DNA of 64,000 bases from Rhynchopus euleeides (lineage: Eukaryota; Euglenozoa; Diplonemea; Diplonemida; Diplonemidae). Below are positions 46,940 to 61,900 of the stretch, in pieces. A program made the translations under genes and the position numbers. Within the stretch, counting starts at the first letter, position 1, and every line of letters begins with the position of its first letter. Location: assembly GCA_963210315.1 (NCBI GenBank), contig OY723250.1, positions 2,480,001 to 2,544,000 of the forward strand. Reading direction: 5' to 3'. Below the pieces are notes generated by a model. That model saw only the letters and a program-made list of their open reading frames with translations, did not search any database and was not told the DNA's origin.

Positions 46940-49900
46940 CTAGTGTGCTTGTTGCTTGCACCTGCCACATTTCGAGTGTGCTTGCTGTCTGCACTTGACA
47001 CATTTCGAGTGTGCTTGCTGCTGGCACCTGTCACATTTCGAGTGTGCTTGTTGCTTGCACCTGCCACATTTCGAGTGTGCTTGCTGTCTGCACTTGACAC
47101 AGTTCGAGTGTGCTTGCTGCTGGCACCTCTCACATTTCGAGTGTGCTTGCTGTCTGCACTTGCCACATTTCGAGTTTGCTTGCTGCTTGCACCTGCCACA
47201 TTTCGAGTGTGCTTGCTGCTGGCACCTGCCACATTTCGAGTGTGCTTGCTGCTTGCACCTGCCACATTTCGAGTGTGCTTGCTGTCTGCACTTGCCACAT
47301 TTCGAGTGTGCTTGCTGTCTGCACTTGCCACATTTCGAGTTGGCTTGCTGCTTGCACCTGCCACATTTCGAGTGTGCTTGCTGTCTGCACTTGACACATA
47401 TCGAGTGTGCTTGCTGCTGGCACCTGCCACATTTCGCGTGTGCTTGCTGTCTGCACTTGCCACATTTCGAGTGTGCTTGCTGCTTGCACCTGCCACATTT
47501 CGAGTGTGCTTGCTGTCTGCACTTGACACATTTCGAGTGTGCTTGCTGCTGGCACCTGTCACATTTCGAGTGTGCTTGTTGCTTGCACCTGCCACATTTC
47601 GAGTGTGCTTGCTGTCTGCACTTGCCACATTTCGAGTGTGCTTGCTGCTGGCACCTGTCACATTTCTAGTGTGCTTGTTGCTTGCACCTGCCACATTTCG
47701 AGTGTGCTTGCTGTCTGCACTTGACACATTTCGAGTGTGCTTGCTGCTGGCACCTGTCACATTTCGAGTGTGCTTGGTGCTTGCACCTGCCACATTTCGA
47801 GTGTGCTTGCTGTCTGCACTTGACACATTTCGAGTGTGCTTGCTGCTGGCACCTCTCACATTTCTAGTGTGCTTGCTGTCTGCACTTGCCACATTTCGAG
47901 TTTGCTTGCTGCTTGCACCTGCCACATTTCGAGTGTGCTTGCTGCTTGCACCTGCCACATTTCGAGTGTGCTTGCTGTCTGCACTTGCCACATTTCGAGT
48001 TTGCTTGCTGCTTGCACCTGCCACATTTCGAGTGTGCTTGCTGTCTGCACTTGACACATATCGAGTGTGCTTGCTGCTGGCACCTGCCACATTTCGCGTG
48101 TGCTTGCTGTCTGCACTTGCCACATTTCGAGTGTGCTTGCTGCTTGCACCTGCCACATTTCGAGTGTGCTTGCTGTCTGCACTTGCCACATTTCGACTGT
48201 GCTTGCTGCTGGCACCTGTCACATTTCGAGTGTGCTTGTTGCTTGCACCTGCCACATTTCGAGTGTGCTTGCTGTCTGCACTTGACACATTTCGAGTGTG
48301 CTTGCTGCTGGCACCTCTCACATTTCTAGTGTGCTTGCTGTCTGCACTTGCCACATTTCGAGTTTGCTTGCTGCTTGCACCTGCCACATTTCGAGTGTGC
48401 TTGCTGCTGGCACCTCTCACATTTCGAGTGTGCTTGCTGTCTGCACTTGCCACATTTCGAGTTTGCTTGCTGCTTGCACCTGCCACATTTCGAGTGTGCT
48501 TGCTGTCTGCACTTGACACATTTCGAGTGTGCTTGCTGCTGGCACCTCTCACATTTCGAGTGTGCTTGCTGTCTGCACTCGCCACATTTCGAGTGTGCTT
48601 GCTGCTTGCACCTGCCACATTTCTAGTGTGCTTGCTGCTTGCACCTGCCACATTTCGAGTGTGCTTGCTGTCTGCACTTGACACATTTCGAGTGTGCTTG
48701 CTGTCTGCACTTGTCACATTTCGAGTGTGCTTGCTGCTTGCACTTGCCACATTTCGAGTGTGCTTGCTGTCTGCACTTGCCACATTTCGAGTTTGCTTGC
48801 TGCTTGCACCTGCCACATTTCGAGTGTGCTTGCTGTCTGCACTTGACACATATCGAGTGTGCTTGCTGCTGGCACCTGCCACATTTCGCGTGTGCTTGCT
48901 GTCTGCACTTGCCACATTTCGAGTGTGCTTGCTGCTTGCACCTGCCACATTTCGAGTGTGCTTGCTGTCTGCACTTGACACATTTCGAGTGTGCTTGCTG
49001 CTGGCACCTGTCACATTTCGAGTGTGCTTGTTGCTTGCACCTGCCACATTTCGAGTGTGCTTGCTGTCTGCACTTGCCACATTTCGAGTGTGCTTGCTGC
49101 TGGCACCTGTCACATTTCTAGTGTGCTTGTTGCTTGCACCTGCCACATTTCGAGTGTGCTTGCTGTCTGCACTTGACACATTTCGAGTGTGCTTGCTGCT
49201 GGCACCTGTCACATTTCGAGTGTGCTTGTTGCTTGCACCTGCCACATTTCGAGTGTGCTTGCTGTCTGCACTTGACACATTTCGAGTGTGCTTGCTGCTG
49301 GCACCTGTCACATTTCTAGTGTGCTTGTTGCTTGCACCTGCCACATTTCGAGTGTGCTTGCTGTCTGCACTTGACACATTTCGAGTGTGCTTGCTGCTGG
49401 CACCTCTCACATTTCTAGTGTGCTTGCTGTCTGCACTTGCCACATTTCGAGTTTGCTTGCTGCTTGCACCTGCCACATTTCGAGTGTGCTTGCTGCTTGC
49501 ACCTGCCACATTTCGAGTGTGCTTGCTGTCTGCACTTGCCACATTTCGAGTTTGCTTGCTGCTTGCACCTGCCACATTTCGAGTGTGCTTGCTGTCTGCA
49601 CTTGACACATATCGAGTGTGCTTGCTGCTGGCACCTGCCACATTTCGCGTGTGCTTGCTGTCTGCACTTGCCACATTTCGAGTGTGCTTGCTGCTTGCAC
49701 CTGCCACATTTCGAGTGTGCTTGCTGTCTGCACTTGCCACATTTCGACTGTGCTTGCTGCTGGCACCTGTCACATTTCGAGTGTGCTTGCTGTCTGCACT
49801 TGCCACATTTCGAGTGTGCTTGCTGTCTGCACTTGCCACATTTCGAGTTTGCTTGCTGCTTGCACCTGCCACATTTCGAGTGTGCTTGCTGTCTGCACTT

Positions 49901-52900
49901 GACACATATCGAGTGTGCTTGCTGCTGGCACCTGCCACATTTCGCGTGTGCTTGCTGTCTGCACTTGCCACATTTCGAGTGTGCTTGCTGCTTGCACCTG
50001 CCACATTTCGAGTGTGCTTGCTGTCTGCACTTGACACATTTCGAGTGTGCTTGCTGCTGGCACCTGTCACATTTCGAGTGTGCTTGTTGCTTGCACCTGC
50101 CACATTTCGAGTGTGCTTGCTGTCTGCACTTGCCACATTTCGAGTGTGCTTGCTGCTGGCACCTGTCACATTTCTAGTGTGCTTGTTGCTTGCACCTGCC
50201 ACATTTCGAGTGTGCTTGCTGCTTGCACCTGCCACATTTCGAGTGTGCTTGCTGTCTGCACTTGACACATTTCGAGTGTGCTTGCTGCTGGCACCTGTCA
50301 CATTTCGAGTGTGCTTGTTGCTTGCACCTGCCACATTTCGAGTGTGCTTGCTGTCTGCACTTGACACATTTCGAGTGTGCTTGCTGCTGGCACCTGTCAC
50401 ATTTCGAGTGTGCTTGTTGCTTGCACCTGCCACATTTCGAGTGTGCTTGCTGTCTGCACTTGCCACATTTCGAGTGTGCTTGCTGCTGGCACCTGTCACA
50501 TTTCTAGTGTGCTTGTTGCTTGCACCTGCCACATTTCGAGTGTGCTTGCTGTCTGCACTTGACACATTTCGAGTGTGCTTGCTGCTGGCACCTGTCACAT
50601 TTCGAGTGTGCTTGTTGCTTGCACCTGCCACATTTCGAGTGTGCTTGCTGTCTGCACTTGACACAGTTCGAGTGTGCTTGCTGCTGGCACCTCTCACATT
50701 TCGAGTGTGCTTGCTGTCTGCACTTGCCACATTTCGAGTTTGCTTGCTGCTTGCACCTGCCACATTTCGAGTGTGCTTGCTGCTGGCACCTGCCACATTT
50801 CGAGTGTGCTTGCTGCTTGCACCTGCCACATTTCGAGTGTGCTTGCTGTCTGCACTTGCCACATTTCGAGTGTGCTTGCTGTCTGCACTTGCCACATTTC
50901 GAGTTTGCTTGCTGCTTGCACCTGCCACATTTCGAGTGTGCTTGCTGTCTGCACTTGACACATATCGAGTGTGCTTGCTGCTGGCACCTGCCACATTTCG
51001 CGTGTGCTTGCTGTCTGCACTTGCCACATTTCGAGTGTGCTTGCTGCTTGCACCTGCCACATTTCGAGTGTGCTTGCTGTCTGCACTTGCCACATTTCGA
51101 GTGTGCTTGCTGCTGGCACCTGTCACATTTCGAGTGTGCTTGTTGCTTGCACCTGCCACATGTCGAGTGTGCTTGCTGTCTGCACTTGACACATTTCGAG
51201 TGTGCTTGTTGCTGGCACCTGTCACATTTCGAGTGTGCTTGTTGCTTGCACCTGCCACATTTCGAGTGTGCTTGCTGTCTGCACTTGCCACATTTCGAGT
51301 GTGCTTGCTGCTGGCACCTGTCACATTTCTAGTGTGCTTGTTGCTTGCACCTGCCACATTTCGAGTGTGCTTGCTGTCTGCACTTGACACATTTCGAGTG
51401 TGCTTGCTGCTGGCACCTGTCACATTTCGAGTGTGCTTGTTGCTTGCACCTGCCACATTTCGAGTGTGCTTGCTGTCTGCACTTGACACAGTTCGAGTGT
51501 GCTTGCTGCTGGCACCTCTCACATTTCGAGTGTGCTTGCTGTCTGCACTTGCCACATTTCGAGTTTGCTTGCTGCTTGCACCTGCCACATTTCGAGTGTG
51601 CTTGCTGCTGGCACCTGCCACATTTCGAGTGTGCTTGCTGCTTGCACCTGCCACATTTCGAGTGTGCTTGCTGTCTGCACTTGCCACATTTCGAGTGTGC
51701 TTGCTGTCTGCACTTGCCACATTTCGAGTTTGCTTGCTGCTTGCACCTGCCACATTTCGAGTGTGCTTGCTGTCTGCACTTGACACATATCGAGTGTGCT
51801 TGCTGCTGGCACCTGCCACATTTCGCGTGTGCTTGCTGTCTGCACTTGCCACATTTCGAGTGTGCTTGCTGCTTGCACCTGCCACATTTCGAGTGTGCTT
51901 GCTGTCTGCACTTGACACATTTCGAGTGTGCTTGCTGCTGGCACCTGTCACATTTCGAGTGTGCTTGTTGCTTGCACCTGCCACATTTCGAGTGTGCTTG
52001 CTGTCTGCACTTGCCACATTTCGAGTGTGCTTGCTGCTGGCACCTGTCACATTTCTAGTGTGCTTGTTGCTTGCACCTGCCACATTTCGAGTGTGCTTGC
52101 TGCTTGCACCTGCCACATTTCGAGTGTGCTTGCTGTCTGCACTTGACACATTTCGAGTGTGCTTGCTGCTGGCACCTGTCACATTTCGAGTGTGCTTGTT
52201 GCTTGCACCTGCCACATTTCGAGTGTGCTTGCTGTCTGCACTTGACACATTTCGAGTGTGCTTGCTGCTGGCACCTCTCACATTTCTAGTGTGCTTGCTG
52301 TCTGCACTTGCCACATTTCGAGTTTGCTTGCTGCTTCCACCTGCCACATTTCGAGTGTGCTTGCTGCTTGCACCTGCCACATTTCGAGTGTGCTTGCTGT
52401 CTGCACTTGCCACATTTCGAGTGTGCTTGCTGTCTGCACTTGCCACATTTCGAGTTTGCTTGCTGCTTGCACCTGCCACATTTCGAGTGTGCTTGCTGTC
52501 TGCACTTGCCACATTTCGAGTGTGCTTGCTGCTGGCACCTGTCACATTTCGAGTGTGCTTGTTGCTTGCACCTGCCACATGTCGAGTGTGCTTGCTGTCT
52601 GCACTTGACACATTTCGAGTGTGCTTGTTGCTGGCACCTGTCACATTTCGAGTGTGCTTGTTGCTTGCACCTGCCACATTTCGAGTGTGCTTGCTGTCTG
52701 CACTTGCCACATTTCGAGTGTGCTTGCTGCTGGCACCTGTCACATTTCTAGTGTGCTTGTTGCTTGCACCTGCCACATTTCGAGTGTGCTTGCTGTCTGC
52801 ACTTGACACATTTCGAGTGTGCTTGCTGCTGGCACCTGTCACATTTCGAGTGTGCTTGTTGCTTGCACCTGCCACATTTCGAGTGTGCTTGCTGTCTGCA

Positions 52901-55900
52901 CTTGACACAGTTCGAGTGTGCTTGCTGCTGGCACCTCTCACATTTCGAGTGTGCTTGCTGTCTGCACTTGCCACATTTCGAGTTTGCTTGCTGCTTGCAC
53001 CTGCCACATTTCGAGTGTGCTTGCTGCTGGCACCTGCCACATTTCGAGTGTGCTTGCTGCTTGCACCTGCCACATTTCGAGTGTGCTTGCTGTCTGCACT
53101 TGCCACATTTCGAGTGTGCTTGCTGTCTGCACTTGCCACATTTCGAGTTTGCTTGCTGCTTGCACCTGCCACATTTCGAGTGTGCTTGCTGTCTGCACTT
53201 GACACATATCGAGTGTGCTTGCTGCTGGCACCTGCCACATTTCGCGTGTGCTTGCTGTCTGCACTTGCCACATTTCGAGTGTGCTTGCTGCTTGCACCTG
53301 CCACATTTCGAGTGTGCTTGCTGTCTGCACTTGCCACATTTCGAGTGTGCCTGCTGCTGGCACCTGTCACATTTCGAGTGTGCTTGTTGCTTGCACCTGC
53401 CACATGTCGAGTGTGCTTGCTGTCTGCACTTGACACATTTCGAGTGTGCTTGTTGCTGGCACCTGTCACATTTCGAGTGTGCTTGTTGCTTGCACCTGCC
53501 ACATTTCGAGTGTGCTTGCTGTCTGCACTTGCCACATTTCGAGTGTGCTTGCTGCTGGCACCTGTCACATTTCTAGTGTGCTTGTTGCTTGCACCTGCCA
53601 CATTTCGAGTGTGCTTGCTGTCTGCACTTGTCACATTTCGAGTGTGCTTGCTGCTGGCACCTGTCACATTTCGAGTGTGCTTGTTGCTTGCACCTGCCAC
53701 ATTTCGAGTGTGCTTGCTGTCTGCACTTGACACAGTTCGAGTGTGCTTGCTGCTGGCACCTCTCACATTTCGAGTGTGCTTGCTGTCTGCACTTGCCACA
53801 TTTCGAGTTTGCTTGCTGCTTGCACCTGCCACATTTCGAGTGTGCTTGCTGCTGGCACCTGCCACATTTCGAGTGTGCTTGCTGCTTGCACCTGCCACAT
53901 TTCGAGTGTGCTTGCTGTCTGCACTTGCCACATTTCGAGTGTGCTTGCTGTCTGCACTTGCCACATTTCGAGTTTGCTTGCTGCTTGCACCTGCCACATT
54001 TCGAGTGTGCTTGCTGTCTGCACTTGACACATATCGAGTGTGCTTGCTGCTGGCACCTGCCACATTTCGCGTGTGCTTGCTGTCTGCACTTGCCACATTT
54101 CGAGTTTGCTTGCTGCTTCCACCTGCCACATTTCGAGTGTGCTTGCTGCTTGCACCTGCCACATTTCGAGTGTGCTTGCTGTCTGCACTTGCCACATTTC
54201 GAGTGTGCTTGCTGTCTGCACTTGCCACATTTCGAGTTTGCTTGCTGCTTGCACCTGCCACATTTCGAGTGTGCTTGCTGTCTGCACTTGACACATATCG
54301 AGTGTGCTTGCTGCTGGCACCTGCCACATTTCGCGTGTGCTTGCTGTCTGCACTTGCCACATTTCGAGTGTGCTTGCTGCTTGCACCTGCCACATTTCGA
54401 GTGTGCTTGCTGCTGGCACCTGTCACATTTCGAGTGTGCTTGTTGCTTGCACCTGCCACATGTCGAGTGTGCTTGCTGTCTGCACTTGCCACATTTCGAG
54501 TGTGCTTGCTGCTGGCACCTGTCACATTTCGAGTGTGCTTGTTGCTTGCACCTGCCACATGTCGAGTGTGCTTGCTGTCTGCACTTGACACATTTCGAGT
54601 GTGCTTGTTGCTGGCACCTGTCACATTTCGAGTGTGCTTGTTGCTTGCACCTGCCACATTTCGAGTGTGCTTGCTGTCTGCACTTGCCACATTTCGAGTG
54701 TGCTTGCTGCTGGCACCTGTCACATTTCTAGTGTGCTTGTTGCTTGCACCTGCCACATTTCGAGTGTGCTTGCTGTCTGCACTTGACACATTTCGAGTGT
54801 GCTTGCTGCTGGCACCTGTCACATTTCGAGTGTGCTTGTTGCTTGCACCTGCCACATTTCGAGTGTGCTTGCTGTCTGCACTTGACACAGTTCGAGTGTG
54901 CTTGCTGCTGGCACCTCTCACATTTCGAGTGTGCTTGCTGTCTGCACTTGCCACATTTCGAGTTTGCTTGCTGCTTGCACCTGCCACATTTCGAGTGTGC
55001 TTGCTGCTGGCACCTGCCACATTTCGAGTGTGCTTGCTGCTTGCACCTGCCACATTTCGAGTGTGCTTGCTGTCTGCACTTGCCACATTTCGAGTGTGCT
55101 TGCTGTCTGCACTTGCCACATTTCGAGTTTGCTTGCTGCTTGCACCTGCCACATTTCGAGTGTGCTTGCTGTCTGCACTTGACACATATCGAGTGTGCTT
55201 GCTGCTGGCACCTGCCACATTTCGCGTGTGCTTGCTGTCTGCACTTGCCACATTTCGAGTGTGCTTGCTGCTTGCACCTGCCACATTTCGAGTGTGCTTG
55301 CTGTCTGCACTTGACACATTTCGAGTGTGCTTGCTGCTGGCACCTGTCACATTTCGAGTGTGCTTGTTGCTTGCACCTGCCACATTTCGAGTGTGCTTGC
55401 TGTCTGCACTTGCCACATTTCGAGTGTGCTTGCTGCTGGCACCTGTCACATTTCTAGTGTGCTTGTTGCTTGCACCTGCCACACTTCGAGTGTGCTTGCT
55501 GCTTGCACCTGCCACATTTCGAGTGTGCTTGCTGTCTGCACTTGACACATTTCGAGTGTGCTTGCTGCTGGCACCTGTCACATTTCGAGTGTGCTTGTTG
55601 CTTGCACCTGCCACATTTCGAGTGTGCTTGCTGTCTGCACTTGACACATTTCGAGTGTGCTTGCTGTCTGCACTTGCCACATTTCGAGTGTGCTTGCTGC
55701 TGGCACCTCTCACATTTCTAGTGTGCTTGCTGTCTGCACTTGCCACATTTCGAGTTTGCTTGCTGCTTCCACCTGCCACATTTCGAGTGTGCTTGCTGCT
55801 TGCACCTGCCACATTTCGAGTGTGCTTGCTGTCTGCACTTGCCACATTTCGAGTTTGCTTGCTGCTTGCACCTGCCACATTTCGAGTGTGCTTGCTGTCT

Positions 55901-58900
55901 GCACTTGACACATATCGAGTGTGCTTGCTGCTGGCACCTGTCACATTTCGAGTGTGCTTGTTGCTTGCACCTGCCACATTTCGAGTGTGCTTGCTGTCTG
56001 CACCTGACACAGTTCGAGTGTGCTTGCTGCTGGCACCTCTCACATTTCGAGTGTGCTTGCTGTCTGCACTTGCCACATTTCGAGTTTGCTTGCTGCTTGC
56101 ACCTGCCACATTTCGAGTGTGCTTGCTGCTGGCACCTGCCACATTTCGAGTGTGCTTGCTGCTTGCACCTGCCACATTTCGAGTGTGCTTGCTGTCTGCA
56201 CTTGCCACATTTCGAGTGTGCTTGCTGTCTGCACTTGCCACATTTCGAGTTTGCTTGCTGCTTGCACCTGCCACATTTCGAGTGTGCTTGCTGTCTGCAC
56301 TTGACACATATCGAGTGTGCTTGCTGCTGGCACCTGCCACATTTCGCGTGTGCTTGCTGTCTGCACTTGCCACATTTCGAGTGTGCTTGCTGCTTGCACC
56401 TGCCACATTTCGAGTGTGCTTGCTGTCTGCACTTGCCACATTTCGAGTGTGCTTGCTGCTTGCACCTGCCACATTTCGAGTGTGCTTGCTGTCTGCACTT
56501 GACACATATCGAGTGTGCTTGCTGCTGGCACCTGCCACATTTCGCGTGTGCTTGCTGTCTGCACTTGCCACATTTCGAGTTTGCTTGCTGCTTGCACCTG
56601 CCACATTTCGAGTGTGCTTGCTGCTGGCACCTGCCACATTTCGAGTGTGCTTGCTGCTTGCACCTGCCACATTTCGAGTGTGCTTGCTGTCTGCACTTGC
56701 CACATTTCGAGTGTGCTTGCTGTCTGCACTTGCCACATTTCGAGTTTGCTTGCTGCTTGCACCTGCCACATTTCGAGTGTGCTTGCTGTCTGCACTTGAC
56801 ACATATCGAGTGTGCTTGCTGCTGGCACCTGCCACATTTCGCGTGTGCTTGCTGTCTGCACTTGCCACATTTCGAGTGTGCTTGCTGCTTGCACCTGCCA
56901 CATTTCGAGTGTGCTTGCTGTCTGCACTTGACACATTTCGAGTGTGCTTGCTGCTGGCACCTGTCACATTTCGAGTGTGCTTGTTGCTTGCACCTGCCAC
57001 ATTTCGAGTGTGCTTGCTGCTTGCACCTGCCACATTTCGAGTGTGCTTGCTGTCTGCACTTGACACATTTCGAGTGTGCTTGCTGCTGGCACCTGTCACA
57101 TTTCGAGTGTGCTTGTTGCTTGCACCTGCCACATTTCGAGTGTGCTTGCTGTCTGCACTTGACACATTTCGAGTGTGCTTGCTGCTGGCACCTGTCACAT
57201 TTCTAGTGTGCTTGTTGCTTGCACCTGCCACATTTCGAGTGTGCTTGCTGCTTGCACCTGCCACATTTCGAGTGTGCTTGCTGTCTGCACTTGACACATT
57301 TCGAGTGTGCTTGCTGCTGGCACCTGTCACATTTCTAGTGTGCTTGTTGCTTGCACCTGCCACATTTCGAGTGTGCTTGCTGTCTGCACTTGACACATTT
57401 CGAGTGTGCTTGCTGCTGGCACCTGTCACATTTCGAGTGTGCTTGTTGCTTGCACCTGCCACATTTCGAGTGTGCTTGCTGTCTGCACTTGACACATTTC
57501 GAGTGTGCTTGCTGCTGGCACCTCTCACATTTCTAGTGTGCTTGCTGTCTGCACTTGCCACATTTCGAGTTTGCTTGCTGCTTCCACCTGCCACATTTCG
57601 AGTGTGCTTGCTGCTTGCACCTGCCACATTTCGAGTGTGCTTGCTGTCTGCACTTGCCACATTTCGAGTTTGCTTGCTGCTTGCACCTGCCACATTTCGA
57701 GTGTGCTTGCTGTCTGCACTTGACACATATCGAGTGTGCTTGCTGCTGGCACCTGCCACATTTCGCGTGTGCTTGCTGTCTGCACTTGCCACATTTCGAG
57801 TGTGCTTGCTGTCTGCACTTGCCACATTTCGACTGTGCTTGCTGCTGGCACCTGTCACATTTCGAGTGTGCTTGTTGCTTGCACCTGCCACATTTCGAGT
57901 GTGCTTGCTGTCTGCACTTGCCACATTTCGACTGTGCTTGCTGCTGGCACCTGTAACATTTCGAGTGTGCTTGTTGCTTGCACCTGCCACATTTCGAGTG
58001 TGCTTGCTGTCTGCACTTGACACATTTCGAGTGTGCTTGCTGCTGGCACCTCTCACATTTCTAGTGTGCTTGCTGTCTGCACTTGCCACATTTCGAGTTT
58101 GCTTGCTGCTTGCACCTGCCACATTTCGAGTGTGCTTGCTGTCTGCACTTGACACATTTCGAGTGTGCTTGCTGCTGGCACCTCTCACATTTCGAGTGTG
58201 CTTGCTGTCTGCACTCGCCACATTTCGAGTGTGCTTGCTGCTTGCACCTGCCACATTTCTAGTGTGCTTGCTGCTTGCACCTGCCACATTTCGAGTGTGC
58301 TTGCTGTCTGCACTTGACACATTTCGAGTGTGCTTGCTGTCTGCACTTGTCACATTTCGAGTGTGCTTGCTGCTTGCACTTGCCACATTTCGAGTGTGCT
58401 TGCTGCTTGCACCTGCCACATTTCGAGTGTGCTTGCTGTCTGCACTTGACACATTTCGAGTGTGCTTGCTGCTGGCACCTCTCACATTTCTAGTGTGCTT
58501 GCTGTCTGCACTTGCCACATTTCGAGTTTGCTTGCTGCTTGCACCTGCCACATTTCGAGTGTGCTTGCTGCTGGCACCTCTCACATTTCGAGTGTGCTTG
58601 CTGTCTGCACTTGCCACATTTCGAGTTTGCTTGCTGCTTGCACCTGCCACATTTCGAGTGTGCTTGCTGTCTGCACTCGCCACATTTCGAGTGTGCTTGC
58701 TGCTTGCACCTGCCACATTTCGAGTGTGCTTGCTGCTTGCACCTGCCACATTTCGAGTGTGCTTGCTGCTTGCACCTGCCACATTTCGAGTGTGCTTGCT
58801 GTCTGCACTTGACACATTTCGAGTGTGCTTGCTGTCTGCACTTGTCACATTTCGAGTGTGCTTGCTGCTTGCACTTGCCACATTTCGAGTGTGCTTGCTG

Positions 58901-61900
58901 CTTGCACCTGCCACATTTCGAGTGTGCTTGCTGTCTGCACTTGACACATTTCGAGTGTGCTTGCTGCTTGCACTTGCCACATTTCGAGTGTGCTTGCTGC
59001 TGGCACCTGTCACATTTCGAGTGTGCTTGTTGCTTGCACCTGCCACATGTCGAGTGTGCTTGCTGTCTGCACTTGACACATTTCGAGTGTGCTTGTTGCT
59101 GGCACCTGTCACATTTCGAGTGTGCTTGTTGCTTGCACCTGCCACATTTCGAGTGTGCTTGCTGTCTGCACTTGCCACATTTCGAGTGTGCTTGCTGCTG
59201 GCACCTGTCACATTTCTAGTGTGCTTGTTGCTTGCACCTGCCACATTTCGAGTGTGCTTGCTGTCTGCACTTGACACATTTCGAGTGTGCTTGTTGCTGG
59301 CACCTGTCACATTTCGAGTGTGCTTGTTGCTTGCACCTGCCACATTTAGAGTGTGCTTGCTGTCTGCACTTGACACAGTTCGAGTGTGCTTGCTGCTGGC
59401 ACCTCTCACATTTCGAGTGTGCTTGCTGTCTGCACTTGCCACATTTCGAGTTTGCTTGCTGCTTGCACCTGCCACATTTCGAGTGTGCTTGCTGCTGGCA
59501 CCTGCCACATTTCGAGTGTGCTTGCTGCTTGCACCTGCCACATTTCGAGTGTGCTTGCTCTCTGCACTTGCCACATTTCGAGTGTGCTTGCTGTCTGCAC
59601 TTGCCACATTTCGAGTTTGCTTGCTGCTGGCACCTGCCACATTTCGCGTGTGCTTGCTGTCTGCACTTGCCACATTTCGAGTGTGCTTGCTGCTTGCACC
59701 TGCCGCATTTCGAGTGTGCTTGCTGTCTGCACTTGACACATTTCGAGTGTGCTTGCTGCTGGCACCTGTCACATTTCGAGTGTGCTTGTTGCTTGCACCT
59801 GCCACATTTCGAGTGTGCTTGCTGTCTGCACTTGCCACATTTCGAGTGTGCTTGCTGCTGGCACCTGTCACATTTCTAGTGTGCTTGTTGCTTGCACCTG
59901 CCACATTTCGAGTGTGCTTGCTGTCTGCACTTGACACATTTCGAGTGTGCTTGCTGCTGGCACCTGTCACATTTCGAGTGTGCTTGTTGCTTGCACCTGC
60001 CACATTTCGAGTGTGCTTGCTGTCTGCACTTGACACATTTCGAGTGTGCTTGCTGCTGGCACCTCTCACATTTCTAGTGTGCTTGCTGTCTGCACTTGCC
60101 ACATTTCGAGTTTGCTTGCTGCTTGCACCTGCCACATTTCGAGTGTGCTTGCTGCTTGCACCTGCCACATTTCGAGTGTGCTTGCTGTCTGCACTTGCCA
60201 CATTTCGAGTTTGCTTGCTGCTTGCACCTGCCACATTTCGAGTGTGCTTGCTGTCTGCACTTGACACATATCGAGTGTGCTTGCTGCTGGCACCTGCCAC
60301 ATTTCGCGTGTGCTTGCTGTCTGCACTTGCCACATTTCGAGTGTGCTTGCTGCTTGCACCTGCCACATTTCGAGTGTGCTTGCTGTCTGCACTTGCCACA
60401 TTTCGACTGTGCTTGCTGCTGGCACCTGTCACATTTCGAGTGTGCTTGTTGCTTGCACCTGCCACATTTCGAGTGTGCTTGCTGTCTGCACTTGACACGT
60501 TTCGAGTGTGCTTGCTGCTGGCACCTCTCACATTTCTAGTGTGCTTGCTGTCTGCACTTGCCACATTTCGAGTTTGCTTGCTGCTTGCACCTGCCACATT
60601 TCGAGTGTGCTTGCTGCTGGCACCTCTCACATTTCGAGTGTGCTTGCTGTCTGCACTTGCCACATTTCGAGTTTGCTTGCTGCTTGCACCTGCCACATTT
60701 CGAGTGTGCTTGCTGTCTGCACTTGACACATTTCGAGTGTGCTTGCTGCTGGCACCTCTCACATTTCGAGTGTGCTTGCTGTCTGCACTCGCCACATTTC
60801 GAGTGTGCTTGCTGCTTGCACCTGCCACATTTCGAGTGTGCTTGCTGTCTGCACTTGACACATTTCGAGTGTGCTTGCTGTCTGCACTTGTCACATTTCG
60901 AGTGTGCTTGCTGCTTGCACTTGCCACATTTCGAGTGTGCTTGCTGCTTGCACCTGCCACATTTCGAGTGTGCTTGCTGTCTGCACTTGACACATTTCGA
61001 GTGTGCTTGCTGCTGGCACCTCTCACATTTCTAGTGTGCTTGCTGTCTGCACTTGCCACATTTCGAGTTTGCTTGCTGCTTGCACCTGCCACATTTCGAG
61101 TGTGCTTGCTGCTGGCACCTCTCACATTACGAGTGTGCTTGCTGTCTGCACTTGCCACATTTCGAGTTTGCTTGCTGCTTGCACCTGCCACATTTCGAGT
61201 GTGCCTGCTGTCTGCACTTGACACATTTCGAGTGTGCTTGCTGCTGGCACCTCTCACATTTCGAGTGTGCTTGCTGTCTGCACTCGCCACATTTCGAGTG
61301 TGCTTGCTGCTTGCACCTGCCACATTTCGAGTGTGCTTGCTGCTTGCACCTGCCACATTTCGAGTGTGCTTGCTGTCTGCACTTGACACATCTCGAGTGT
61401 GCTTGCTGTCTGCACTTGTCACATTTCGAGTGTGCTTGCTGCTCGCACTTGCCACATTTCGAGTGTGCTTGCTGTCTGCACTTGCTACATATCGAGTGTG
61501 CTTGCTGCTTGCACTTGCCACATTTCGAGTGTGCTTGCTGCTTGCACCTGCCACATCTCGAGTGTGCTTGCTGTCTGCACTTGCTACATATCGAGTGTGC
61601 TTGCTGCTTGCACTTGCCACATTTCGAGTGTGCTTGCTGCTTGCACCTGCCACATTTCGAGTGTGCTTGCTGTCTGCACTTGACACAGTTCGAGTGTGCT
61701 TGCTGTCTGCACTTGCCACATTTCGAGATTGCTTGCTGCTTGCACCTGCCACATTTCGAGTGTGCTTGCTGCTGGCACCTGCCACATTTCGAGTGTGCTT
61801 GCTGCTTGCACCTGCCACATTTCGAGTGTGCTTGCTGTCTGCACTTGCCACATTTCGAGTGTGCTTGCTGTCTGCACTTGCCACATTTCGAGTTTGCTTG